Below are positions 12,972 through 24,254 of a stretch of 64,000 bases of DNA, piece after piece. Source of the DNA: Archegozetes longisetosus (taxonomy: Eukaryota > Arthropoda > Arachnida > Sarcoptiformes > Trhypochthoniidae); assembly GCA_018873245.2 (NCBI GenBank), contig JAEMBT020000005.1, positions 12,198,001 through 12,262,000 on the forward strand, given 5' to 3'. Numbering within the stretch: position 1 is the first letter of the stretch; the number at the start of each line of letters is the position of its first letter. The translations under genes were made by a program, and so were the position numbers. The notes beneath the pieces were generated by a model. That model did not search any database. It saw nothing but the letters and a program-made list of their open reading frames with translations, and was not told the DNA's origin.

Positions 12972-13492
12972 TAGGGTGACCACCCGTCCCGTTCTTGACG
13001 GGACAGTCCCGTCTTTTTAAAGATTAAAGACAGAAATCCCGTCAGACCAAAAACTCTCGACGGCACAATTAGTTGTCCCGTTTTTCAACTTTCGTTTAGA
13101 AAAATGTGTTTATAAAATATTTCTTGGAAATCCAAACATTGAATTTATTTTACAAATGATAAAGGATTAAGAAACTCAGTCTAATGTTTTGGATACCTGT
13201 GGCTTAAAACCAAACGTTATTGAATTAATCTTTTCCACCTTGACTTATATCTGATATAGACCAGTATTTCTTACTTTTGAATAACTTTTGAAAGATGCCA
13301 TTTCTAACAAAAAATATACCTTTGAAATCAACTATCACTAATAATATTCAATGTTTTAATATTAGAATGTATTGTTTGGCATCTAAATATTTGTAATGAC
13401 TAATAAAAGGGGTATTTTTCTTTTTAAAAATGTAAAGGTTCCCCTTTGATATTCTTGCCCCGTCATGAGACAAGCCAGAGGTGGTCACCCTA
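12972..13492. mobile_element. Non-autonomous hAT MITE, TAGGGTGACCAC type (521 bp)
   Basis: Perfect terminal inverted repeats, TAGGGTGACCAC at the left and GTGGTCACCCTA at the right. They are bounded by an 8-bp target duplication AACATTTA (12964-12971) and ATCATTTA (13493-13500), 7 of 8 identical, diagnostic of hAT transposition. Subterminal copies of CCCGTC/GACGGGAC (12985-13080) probably serve as transposase-binding repeats. There is no coding capacity. Confidence 0.85.
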
Positions 13493-14038
13493 ATCATTTA
13501 TGAAGTTTAGAAATTATAACTGTTTACTCCAAATGTTTAGCCCTAAAAGTAGGGTGCGGTATGACTTCTCGAGTCTCGAGAAATATATTTTATTGATTAA
13601 ATCCCAATAATTAACCCTTAATTTCCAAAATTTTTTATGTTTTAATGTTAACCGAAGAAAAATATTGTATAACTAGATTAGGCAATGAATGTTTGTTGAA
13701 CGATTCGAAGTTTAAAGGTTTATGAATGCTTAAAATTGTGTTTTATCAAAAATTGATTCCTAAAAGGGTTGTTTTTAATTAAAATAGAATGTTAGATTAA
13801 TTTGAAATTAAATTAAAAGCTTTTAACTATTAAACAGTTATTCAAAGGAGTTCACGGCATAAAAGAGTCATGTTAAAATATTTAAATCAAACATACACAT
13901 TATATTACAGGATAGAAAATATATTGAATGATATGAAAAAATGTTTATATAACAACAAGAAAATGGGTAATGTTACATTTTGTGATCAATACAAAAATCA
14001 GCATAACTTTATTATTATGCATGATAAATTAAAAATTC

Positions 14039-14571
14039 GGTTAGATTACACTATTCCGGCACAACTCAAATACTTACATACGTATACAAATTACGTCCTG
14101 AAATTAAAAATATGATACAAATTATGCTTTTTTAAAAATTTATTTAAGTTTTATATTTTTATTCGTCTTTTAAAACTTATTTTAATTTTTTTAATTTATT
14201 ATTTTTTTGGTTTTTAAATTTATTTAATTTTAGGCGTGACCTCATGGGGTTGGTCCTCACTATAATCGGTCCTTAACCTTTTGGCTCTGAGGGAAGAGGT
14301 GGCCATAAAATAATAGTGATAAATAAAATAGTAATAAAAGTAAAAATAATAAAAATAGTAATAATAATAATAATATTTATTATTATTATTATTAAAAATA
14401 ATAAAGATGAAAATATCACCAATTAGTTGAAAATACCACAAATTAATTTGAAATATCACGATTTAATATCACAATTACAAATTTGACGCAATATTTATGT
14501 CATATTTTTCAGGACTTAATTTGTGTACATACGTGAGTATTAGAGTTGTGCCGGAATAGTGTAATCTAACC
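14039..14571. mobile_element. MITE with ~75-bp inverted repeats carrying an exon-like insert
   Basis: The left arm from 14039 (GGTTAGATTACACTATTCCG...) is repeated inverted ending at 14571. The match runs about 75 bp with a few differences (TCCGGCACAACTC is shared). The centre contains ATT/TTA triplet-repeat sequence. It also contains a GC-richer minus-strand block at about 14232-14306 that opens with a good start context and reads MATSSLRAKRLRTDYSEDQP, followed by a possible splice donor (GAG|GTCACG). I could not determine a target duplication. The superfamily is uncertain. Confidence 0.65.
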
Positions 14572-15035
14572 TAGCATTGTTTTTATATTATTTTACATTC
14601 CACGTTCTACATTATTTTATTCCTTTCCCTAATGCATATTCACAACCTAATATCTATGACGAGTTGTTTGACACTCATTTTCCCCTAAAATGTCACTTTT
14701 TTATCGCAGCACAAAAAGGGTCATAACTTTTGACCGCGGTCGCTTTGGCCAAAAAGAGTGATATATTTGAACTCTACTCATCAGTTCGGTCACAATGGTA
14801 CTCTCATTTGCTGTGAATAAAGTTAGGCGGATCCTAGCATCCTCTTTTAATAGTCCGCGATAGATACAGATAGAGTCTGATGGAGAGCTTGTTTCTGTAC
14901 TTTAAGGGAACGTTTCTAATTATACAAACTGTCAGAACGAAAGTCACAAATTAAAGTTAAAGTAATTGTAGAAAATTAATATTCTATTCAATTTATCGAA
15001 TAAATTGACACAAATATTCAACAGTTGACCCAAAC
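14572..15035. other. Intergenic, unresolved
   Basis: No gene recognised. A moderately GC-rich portion at 14690-14900, with GACCGCGGTCGC at its centre, looks different from its surroundings and could be old transposon sequence. Confidence 0.35.
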
Positions 15036-16530
15036 CACAGCCGTAGCCAGCGGGGGACTATACCCCCCAAAGGTTTTTCAAAGTTTAAGTGTAGACCAGT
15101 ATGAAAAAATGCTTATACAGGCTTTAAAACTATTGAATAAGAAAGTTATTAAAACAAAATACTGTATATTTGTTTCAAACCCTTTTTAAATCAAAGTACA
15201 TTTGAATTATGAAAGTTATTAAACTTCTACACTTTAATATAATAAATCATTTCACACAATAAAATACCAAAGCACTTTTAATAAAAAGTTTTCAAGCGTT
15301 TGAAACTTGTTGTAAATAATAGTTAAAATTACTTTATTTAATTTTGAATTAAGTATGAATAAAAGAAAACAAAAACTATTATCTGATTTTTTTACAATAA
15401 GTGTTAAAAAACAAAATACTACTCAAAGTGATAATTATTTAAGTGATAATAACGAATCTCAAATAAGTGAAAATGCATTGACTGAAACAATTGAAGAAAA
15501 CTTTAACCAAAAGACAGCTCAAAGCCTGAATTTAAGTGATAATTTTTGTGAAGAAAATGTTAGTGAAAGTGAAACTAATCATCAAATAACTAATGATTTT
15601 ATTGACATATCTATAACTAAGTCCAAAGTTTCAAAGTCCATCACAATCTATTATTGATTTCCCAAAAGTGAATTCAAACAATCAATTAAGATCTTTCAAT
15701 AAAAATTGATATAATAGATTTTGCTTGGAATATTCGACCAAGAAAGACGCTGCATTTTGCTTCGTTTGTAGACATTTTAATTCTGAAAATCGCGAAAAAC
15801 AATTTACTGAAATAGGATTCAAGAACTGGAAGTCTACTCTTAAAAAAATAAATGTATTATTAAGCATGAAAACTCTGAACAACACAAAAGTGCATTATTT
15901 AAATATGACTCGTTTATTGAGACAACAAAAAATTCTTCTATCATTGAAAAACTTGATAAAAGTAGAGTAAAAATGATTGAAGAAAATAAACATTATATTA
16001 AGACAATAGCGAAAGTTATACTCAATCTAGGAATAAGTGAATCAGCTTTAAAAGGAGATAATGAAACTTTACAGTCGATATATGAAGGAAACTCTTTATT
16101 ACGGCTCAAAACTATTGCAGAATATGATGACATTATTAAACGTGAATTAGAATCTGGTCCTATGAATGATAAATATACCTCACATCAAATTCAGAATGAA
16201 ATAATAGACTTATTTAAAAGACTTATTCAATAAACGATAATTAATGAAATCAAAGAACCACAATATTTCACATTAATAGCTAATGGAACAAGAGATATTA
16301 CTAAACAAGAACTGATGTCAATTGTTTTACGTTATGCCAATGGCGGAAAAATCAAAGAAAGGTTTTTAGAGTATATTCATGAGAAAAAGCTTGGTGCACA
16401 ATCAAAGTTTGAAAATATTGTTAGCGTTTGGACTCTAAACGCCCAATTAATCAATGTAGTCCTGTATTCCTGCATTTTTGTGGTAAAGAATCGACTAGAG
16501 ATTCAATTACACCAAAAATCCAAATAGCCT
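15036..16530 (+). mobile_element. Degenerate hAT element (ZMYM1/TTF-type)
   Basis: The 5' terminus CACAGCCGTAGCCAGCGGGG at 15036 matches the termini of the element at 38869-39373 and the fragment at 2866. It is followed by a broken hAT transposase gene (15355-16530). No matching 3' terminus is found downstream, so the right end is deleted or rearranged. The candidate left target sequence ACCCAAAC (15028-15035) has no visible partner. Confidence 0.75.
15355..16530 (+). pseudogene. hAT transposase (TTF-type zinc finger, ZMYM1-like), broken
   Basis: The N-terminus MNKRKQKLLSDFFTISVKK resembles the start of this hAT group. After a stop near 15656 the TTF-type zinc-finger region follows: LEYSTKKDAAFCFVCRHF and IGFKNWKSTLKK at 15725-15850. 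A frameshift near 15860 then leads to HENSEQHKSALFKYDSF. At 15973-16230 the helical DUF4371-like region reads VILNLGISESALKGDNETLQ and EIIDLFKRLIQ. A further stop at 16231 precedes more family sequence (TLIANGTRDITKQELMSIVLRY). The catalytic C-terminal half and the hAT dimerisation domain are missing. At least three frame disruptions make it non-functional. Confidence 0.82.
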
Positions 16531-17050
16531 TCAAATAGTTGACAAAATTCCAGAGTTCGTCCCTACTTTTGGTATACCGAATAAGCGCATCATGAGTCAC
16601 TCCGACAGCTACCAATGATCATAAATTTTCAGTTATATTGAGATCGGCTCCTTATGGGGGCCACGTCAACTACCACTTGAAAAATTCGGAAACTCGCCTC
16701 AAGAGAATTTCTGGGTCCAGCTTGATGTGTAAGTGGATGCGGATCGCGATGGAATAAAATTCATGGTCAGGAAACTTCCACAAAATATCAGGAAAATCTC
16801 GACTTCAATATAGTTTGCTGGTTTTATTTTCTCAAAATGTGAAAGCAAATCTAGACCTCCATTACCGGAACACCAGCCATGAAAAATAAATATTGCCGAC
16901 GTTGAAGTGAACTTGAATTGTTTGATATAGTACTTGAGTCTAACTTTCATAAATAATGAACGTTCAAAACAGAATAAATTGTAGCAAACAAAAGATAAGT
17001 GAATCCCGAGTTTTAAGAACATTACAACAATGTTCAATTTGTATTAAATG
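16531..17050. other. Coding-like relic, family not recognised
   Basis: On the plus strand, frames broken by stops give conserved-looking strings: DKIPEFVPTFGIPNKRIMSH at about 16540-16600, then LPLEKFGNSPQENFWVQLDV and VDADRDGIKFMVRKLPQN at about 16660-16790. The composition is GC-richer than its flanks. It may be a dead host gene fragment or transposon cargo. The opposite strand has a 112-codon open frame (16699-17037) which I consider a shadow. Confidence 0.35.
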
Positions 17051-18542
17051 TTTGCATTACAAATTATTGAGGTACAAACATAATTAAATGATTAAATGTT
17101 GGACTACAAGTACAAATTCATTAGTGTTTCGCTTCACGGTAAAATTTACCTATGAATTACTTGATCTGAACTCTAATAAGAATGTATTAATATATTTTAC
17201 ATTTATAGGAGTGACGCAACAACTTGAAGATATATTTGTTAACTGTAACTTCATAAGGCACTCAAAGTATAGCAAGGTCTTTAATTTTATGATAAATCAA
17301 ATTAATTTTTTGCATAATTTACTAATTAGCAGTTTTTGAGTAATCGGTTTGAAAGCTTGATTTACGATTAAATTCTCGTCTTGCTTAATGAGCCAAATTC
17401 AGCAATAGACAAAATTCACCTTATATAGAAAATCTTTGTGACTAAAGATCAATGTTCACACCGTTTATCTAATGAGATAATGTGAAATCAAAACATTTTT
17501 AGACTTAGACTTTTTGGTCATTTAGAATAATTAAACTTTAAGAAAGATTTCCGTCATAAAATGTTATGTCATGTAATGATATTGAAATTCAATGATTTAT
17601 TTAGTTTTGTCTAATCATTGCGTTAATTTTAAACTATGATTCTTGTATTGATCCATATTTTCTCAAGTATTTAGTAGTCAATGATTGAGCATTTTATATG
17701 AAACTAAACTCCAAATTAAAAGTAGATCAGTGCTAGACCTTATTTTATATCAAGATATGGGAAATACGAATGATAAGGGCGATGTGAAAACATCTGAATG
17801 AATCAAATGTTGAAAAATATTTAAGATGAATTATTTATTAAATTTTTCACTTTCATTTTGTTCTCTTTTCAACGTGTCTAGTAGACTTTCTGTAAGTTTT
17901 ATGTGACTCTCCCTAATTTTCTGAAATGGTCAAATATTTAATTAAAATGAGTTTCACTATTATAATAGACATAAAGTTCAGATGAAAGTTTTTTGTCCAT
18001 TTCTTCGTCTGTATTCGTTATTGAAGTTACTGTTGAGATCGATGCCTATTGCAGTTTTAGATGAGTTTTAATCTAATTAAAAAATCACTAAAAACAAACA
18101 CACTAAGAACAGAACCATTTAAAGACTAACCCATAGTTCTCTAAATAAGTACATAAAATAAAGGGAGAAATCGATTGAAAATATGACAAGAACAATAACT
18201 AATATAAGCAAAATTATGATTTCATTTGAAAAATCTGTTTTCTGAAGTACTCCAAACACGCATCCTTTCGAACAAGTCCTTAAAAGTGAAGATTTATATT
18301 GAAAATTCAAGAAATTCTCAAATAAAATATATAATTAAAGTTTGATTAATTTCTAACAGAATCATAAAGTTTTTTATATACGTGTTTCGGCCCCATAAAA
18401 GAATATGATGTGCGTTTATTTGTAGAATCAAAAATGGAATGCCATTTGTGGTGAGCTTACAATTGATTAATTCCGAAAACTTCAGTGGTTTTTAATCTAA
18501 ATCAACAATCAATATTTTAGCGCAAGTCCTGCAAAACATGTA
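17051..18542. other. Intergenic, AT-rich
   Basis: No gene I can support. A minus-strand frame at 18119-18310 includes a plausible membrane segment (IIILLILVIVLVIFSI) preceded by a possible acceptor (TTTTAAG near 18285). It could be a terminal exon of an unrecognised small membrane protein, but no upstream exon is visible. Confidence 0.35.
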
Positions 18543-19263
18543 AAAGGAGTTGTCACATTTTTAATCTTTGTTAATTAATTTTAGTGAAAATTGCTCAAAA
18601 TATAAAGGCATATGAGAGGTTTATAATGATATATAAATTATATTTACATTATTTGTATTTAACATTCCATAAACACATTCTGTAATATAATATAACTGTT
18701 CATAATTATCGAACGAATAGAGATATTTTAAAAATTCTTTCGATATTATGAATTATATAATTAATATTTTAAATCATATACATTAGTTATAAAATACAAA
18801 TGAATATTGACATTATAATTAATAAAAATAACAAAGAATATCATTTTTCACATTATTACCAAAGAGCGCACAATAATATTTTTATTGATAATTATAGAGC
18901 TAAAGAATGCTATAATAATATAAAATAAAATTAATGTGCGGCTGTTGGCAATAATGTGAAAATTGATATTTTTTGTCGGTTTTGTTAATTATAATGTCAA
19001 TATTCATTTGTATTTTATAACTAATGTATATTATTTATAATAGCGTGTTTATAAGTTATAATATCGAAAGAATTTTTTAAATATCTCTATCCGTTCAATA
19101 ATTATGAACAGTTATATTATATTACAGAATATGTTTTAGAATCATTAATATAAACAACATAAATATTTTTTATATATCATTATAAACCTCTCATATGCCT
19201 TTATATTTTGTGTAATTTTCATTAAAATTAACTAACAAAAATTAAAAATATGACAACTCCTTT
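18543..19263. repeat. 721-bp near-palindrome (foldback/MITE)
   Basis: The two halves are inverted copies. The termini are AAAGGAGTTGTCACATTTTT and its inverted partner ending at 19263 (CAACTCCTTT). Arms of roughly 340 bp meet near 18890-18915. Shared landmarks include GGCATATGAGAGGTTTATAA near 18610 and its complement near 19190. It has no coding capacity, and arm divergence is modest. Confidence 0.8.
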
Positions 19264-20251
19264 CTCAAAAAAGCCGTTCGATTGACTGAAAATTTGTCGT
19301 AAAATTAGCTATTCATGTGCCTAGGATCTGAACTCTAATTGAATGTAATTTGCTTCAAATCATAACTTTTTGACTAATTTTCGTCTTTGGAATCATTCTG
19401 AAAGCAATCAAAACAAGTCTAAAAATTTACAACCCATTCAGCTATTTGTAAAATTAGTATGATTTTATATTCCAAATGAATCTGAAAAACACTGATAGAT
19501 TACGCACTTTAAGCCTAGGCTCATTTTAAATTTCATTCATTTGGATACAAGAGAATAATATCTCAAACCTGAGCAAAAGCATTGATAACTTTGTTGCTTC
19601 TGATCGATATCTTTGAGCTTGAGATAATTTAACAGAACTTTGGAAATTATCAAACTTAACATAGCTATAACTCTAAAACTCATTAATCGTTGCATCATTC
19701 AAAACCAAGCCTCAATAATAAAATTTGAATTGATAATGAGTACACTAAGTAAAGTACGAGACTTTTTTTAAAATAATAACACAAATAACTCTATCTTAAA
19801 CATTAAAAGTCAATGTTTTAATTCTGGATAATCTTATTCGTAATTATTCCAAAAATTATGCAAAGTAGATTTATAAAATCAACGAATTTTCCCTACTCAA
19901 ACCAAACTGCTTGAATAGACAGTAATTGACAAGGTTCCGAATTAAAATTTGAAAAAGTAATTTATTACTAGTGCTAAAATGAGCAAATGTTAAACGATTA
20001 GCTTTAAAAAAAGTTGGCAACATTTTTTCACTGTTAAAAAGTATTCAAGTGCCAATAGTTTAGAGATATTTCATGCGCTGCAACCAAGAGTGAACTTTTG
20101 GAAGTTGCACACATTAGCACTCAAGACGTCACTAATTGCTTATGGAAAACACTTGAAAGAAAAGACTGCTCTTTGAGCTAAGCCTGAATATGATATTAGT
20201 CTCCATTAGTAACTATTAGATAAAAGTAGACCTGACTCACTGAACTTCAAA
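19264..20251. other. Intergenic, AT-rich
   Basis: Nothing recognisable as a gene, RNA or repeat unit on either strand. Confidence 0.4.
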
Positions 20252-22082
20252 GTCCATCCCGTTCCAAATAAATAAACCCAGACAATGTTTTTTGAATAAC
20301 TCAAGAACTACTTGAGATAACGATATGAAAGTTTATCATTATGCACACAAAACGATTAAAACATTTGTGCAATTTTGATCAAGTTTCGGCCACCCACGCG
20401 CGTCATATAAAGCATTGAAGCTGAACATAGTGTTTCAAAATGATAAATGCAGCTAATAAAAAGTTAAATAAACAATAAATACTTAATAACCAATAATCAA
20501 TAGTTCCTCCATTCTTCTTTATGATCTTTAATATTTTATTTGGTATAAAATTGACTAGTTTTTGAAGTTTTAATAATGTCGCATTTGTTTCTTGAATGAA
20601 TCTCAAACCTGAACCCGAACCTCTAAACTTTTGAATATATATCTATTTTGTGTAATTTACACATTGTAAACAATACCTTCAAATTACAGCATTGCATACT
20701 TTTCTTTTAATAGACAATGCATTAACAGAAAGTCATTTAGTTATTATTAAGGCGCCTATAATTCGGGACTTATAACTTTGCTTCGAGAGGGGAAAAGGAG
20801 TTAAAAAAGACACAGTTGGGCCTTATTCGTGAAATTCAAATTACTATTTTATTACAGTAAAATTTTAGTTAAAATTTAGAAATTAATTGAATTGTATTAC
20901 ATTTAAGTGTTCAATATTTTCTAAACTCTCATTTCCCTCTGTCTTATCTACAAATAACTTTTAAACTATAAATGAGACCTTTCATGTTATTTGTAAATAA
21001 GTTAGCGCGAAATGAAAGTTTGAGTGTTGTTATTTCAATTAGAAAATTGCAAAAAAATCTAATGTAACGTCATAGAATAGAAAATTTTTGTTTTGAAAAC
21101 TTAAACTTTAGTAAACTCAATGAATTTGCTCAATTCGGGACTTATTCGGAAATTCGGAACTTTGCTCTTGATTCAGAAAATTCCGGAAATAAGTAATTTG
21201 ACTTATTACTTGGTACACACTCATAAATTGATTTCCAGCTGATTAAGTTTCAAGAGGTGATTTGGGGTTTCTCGAAATTTAGACGCTCTAATTATTGCAT
21301 ACGATATAAATATTCCACTAATTGCATTGAATTTCGGTAAATCAATAGTCTAAACCTGAGGTTCAGGTCCGGGTTCGGGCTCAAGAGCTTTTGAGGCACA
21401 TTTATGCTCGACAGAGGCAGATTTCATTAATCAGTAGTTTTGTGGTATTTACTTTAAAATAATCAATCCAATGTGATAATTTATTGCATTTTAATTATTA
21501 ACTATCAATTAACTATTATTACATTGATTTGAATCTTTTGGAATAAAAGCACAAATAAAATCCTCAGGTTCGAAGTTTCAGAACTTGAGGTTTGAGGTTC
21601 AAGTCCGAGGTTCTACTGTAGTCCTAAACCTCTATTCACACTTATTCTCAGTTCAGAACTACAGTAGAACCTTGAGTCTGAACCTCAAACCTTAGGTATT
21701 GAAACTTCGAACCTCAAACCTAAACCTCTTTTAAAATTTAGAACATGAACCCGGGTCTAAACCTGAGGTTCATGTTCGGGTTTGAACTCGAGAAGTTTTG
21801 AGGTTCATTTATCCTCAGGATTAATATAACAATACTTTTACACTATAAATTCTAGCGCGCACAGTTTTTCTCAATCGATCAATGGATTTATCATTTTGGA
21901 ACTCTATGTTTAGCTTCAACGCTTTATATGACGCGCGTGAGTGGCCGAAACTTGACCAAAATTTCACGAATGTCTTTTTATTGTTTTGTGTACTTAATAA
22001 TAAAATGTCATCTCATTATCTTAAGTAGTTCTTAAGTTATCCAAAAAACATTGATTGGGTTTATCAGTTTGAAACGGAGTGT
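20252..22082. mobile_element. Composite element with ~190-bp inverted termini
   Basis: Left 20252-20450 and right ~21885-22082 are inverted copies. The pairs include CAATGTTTTTTG, ACTACTTGAGATAACG-like sequence, TTTCGGCCACCCACGCGCGTCATATAAAGC, and AATGATAAAT at the inner edge. The outer ends read TCCATCCCGTTCC (left) and, complemented, CACTCCGTTTCAAA (right), reminiscent of Tc1/mariner-type termini. The ~1.4-kb interior has no transposase but contains further repeats (21340-21815). A 67-codon frame at 20403-20606 lies in the left arm and is not a gene. Confidence 0.65.
21340..21815. repeat. Nested GAGGTTC-rich repeats
   Basis: Short sequences of the type GAGGTTCAGGTCCGGGTTCGGG occur at about 21355 and again, as direct copies, at about 21760. 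Inverted copies around 21570-21615 and 21655-21720 share TACTGTAGT/ACTACAGTAGAACCT and GGTTTGAGGTTC/GAACCTCAAACC. This looks like overlapping MITE termini rich in GAACCT motifs. No target duplication was resolved. Confidence 0.5.
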
Positions 22083-23590
22083 ATCAGCTTTTATGCAAAT
22101 CACTCATAACAAAACAGGAAAATGTTGATTAATCTATATTCTATATTAAGTTTTAAATTCTTAACATTCTTTCCGTGAAAATAGAGTACATAATATGCAA
22201 TAGTAACAGAATAATTCAAATATTTAGAGTAACATGATTTAGAAATTTATATTTAAATTTTTAGGTTTTCATTCCTAGGAACACTAATGTTTTCATACTT
22301 ATAATGGGTCATACGGACTTCTACCTTCTAGACTCATATCGAGTGCAATTTTTCTCCAATATTACTCATCGATCAGATCAAACTTATAAATAAAGTTTGA
22401 AATAAGTCAAAGATTGTTCCGCAATCATGCTTCGCTTAAAAACACGTTTTGCGTTAGGAATGGTGTTTACAATGAAAGTTTTTTATTTATAAAACGTATT
22501 AACTCATTATTGTTGTGATCAAGAAAATAACTCTTAAATCTCTATTAAAATTTTTTAGACAATATGATTAAAAGAGCTGAACTTTGTTTAGAAAATAATG
22601 GACATTTTCAACACATTATAAAGAATTGAATTATTATTTCTAAACAATAGTTCTGTTACATTTGATTATTAAGTTTTTTCAAATCATCAAATTTTGAATC
22701 GATAAGTAATTTATTTAACATCTGATTGAAATACCAAAATGCAAAAGCTTTAACTGCTTTATCTCAGTTAAGAAGATAAAAGTACAGATTGTACTGTGAT
22801 CTGCAATTGCTATTAATCAAACAGCCGAAATAGCGCTTTGTTTCAATACATGCAAATTTGGTTTTTTAGACTAATACAATAAAAAATGATGCAATAAAAT
22901 ATAAAAACTAAAGTTTTATGCTTTGAAACAACGTGCTATTTCGGCTGTTTGATTAATAGCAATTGCAGATTACAGTACTTTAATCAATGGTTTCATACAT
23001 TACTTCAATAGATATTCGTAGAAATAAGTTTTCAATTCTATAGCCTTTCTTCATTTTAATTCAAAATGCATTGTTCAATACAAAGACTGAACTTTGAATT
23101 ATATGTTAGTCTAGCTCAGGTGCCAAACAACGTGAATTAAGATAACGTTATGGAAATATTACGCTAATAAAATGCTACCAAAAAATTCTCAAACTTTCTC
23201 CCTGTGGCTTTTATTCGTAATAGTAGTGACAACGTAGTCATACTTTAAATAACGTACACGACCTTAATATTCATTTTAATGAAGTCGACTTTAAATAAGT
23301 TTAATATTTTTACGATATACATATAGATAGGGAAGTCCTTCAAATGTATTCGAGATATTTGAAGATTCGGGGATAAAGTTGTACGAAATAATGTTTTGGA
23401 GGACACGGAAACAAAGATTTAATTATCGATTTTTGATGATTTTGAATCTTATAACACTCACTTCTGAGTTTAATTTCAATGCAATAAAGTTCTAAATGCA
23501 AAAATCAGTTCTCAGTAATCCATGATAGAAACAGAGCACGTCGTAAAACAACAATGGAATTTGAGCACCAGACACTAAAGATGGTATATG
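22083..23590. other. Intergenic, contains one short MITE
   Basis: No gene identified. The only structured sequence I see is the 188-bp inverted-repeat element at 22791-22978. Confidence 0.4.
22791..22978. repeat. 188-bp palindromic MITE
   Basis: The terminal arms are about 60 bp. The left reads GTACTGTGATCTGCAATTGC then TATTAATCAAACAGCCGAAA, and the right is its inverted copy ending CAGTAC at 22978. The loop is ~65 bp and AT-rich. It is non-coding. Confidence 0.75.
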
Positions 23591-23599
23591 AATTTTTGC

Positions 23600-24250
23600 C
23601 AAATCGGGACAATTTATTAAAAATAGTCAAAGAAATCGGGACAAAACAGAACAAAATCAGGACATTTATTTTTTAAGTAAAATTTCAATACAAATATCTA
23701 ATAAACACATTTTTTATAATTGTATTTTTGAGATGATTTTACACATTTAAGTAGAGATTCATTTGTTTTTTCATATGAGGCAAATTCACTGCAATTCATA
23801 TTGTAATTATTAGTGATATAAATCTCAGCCTTAATCATATGTAATGATAATCGATTCCTATCGTCGGTCCATATCTTGTGTAAGTGTGTGAAAACCCTCT
23901 CCACGAAATCGTTACCAATAGGTATAGCCATTACCGACTCAATGATTTTAAATATATTTTGTTCGTCAAATAATTTAATATAAACTTTATATGTCTACAA
24001 AATAATGTGCTAAATAATTCATAGTAATTATTAGCAATAATTTTCTTATTTTACAGTTTATTTTAAATAATGCATAATATAAGCAACAAAAAAAATTTTA
24101 ATTATATATGATTTCAGAGATTTTATTTGTCGGGACCAAACATTGTCCCGATTAAGGTATCGTCGGGACTCTGGATTGTCCACCAAGATTCGGGACAATC
24201 CCGACGAAATCGGGACATATCCCATCCTTACCAGACACATTGATAGCAAA
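23600..24250 (-). mobile_element. hAT remnant with repeated CGGGAC motifs
   Basis: A decayed hAT C-terminal coding block (23698-23931) is bracketed by dispersed CGGGAC/GTCCCG motifs at about 23605, 23637, 24130-24165 and 24190-24215. The right side ends GGGACATATCCCATCC. The motif array resembles subterminal transposase-binding repeats. Exact ends were not identified. The foldback element at 24255 abuts or interrupts it. Confidence 0.6.
23698..23931 (-). pseudogene. hAT dimerisation-domain remnant
   Basis: Reading MAIPIGNDFVERVFTHLHKI then WTDDRNRLSLHMIKAEIYIT, this matches the hAT C-terminal dimerisation region (PHSNA-VERVFS...K-RNRLS type). Only about 77 codons remain. No catalytic domain was found upstream on this strand. 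Confidence 0.7.
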
Positions 24251-24254
24251 TCTA

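Noticed and set aside
14220..14459. 79-codon frame rich in Tyr, Phe and Asn
   Set aside because: Mostly translated ATT/TTA triplet repeats. Only its last ~25 codons look unusual and are discussed as an exon-like insert.
18119..18310. 63-codon frame with a membrane segment
   Set aside because: It could be a terminal exon, but no upstream exon, start or family match is visible. Hydrophobic frames arise easily in AT-rich DNA.
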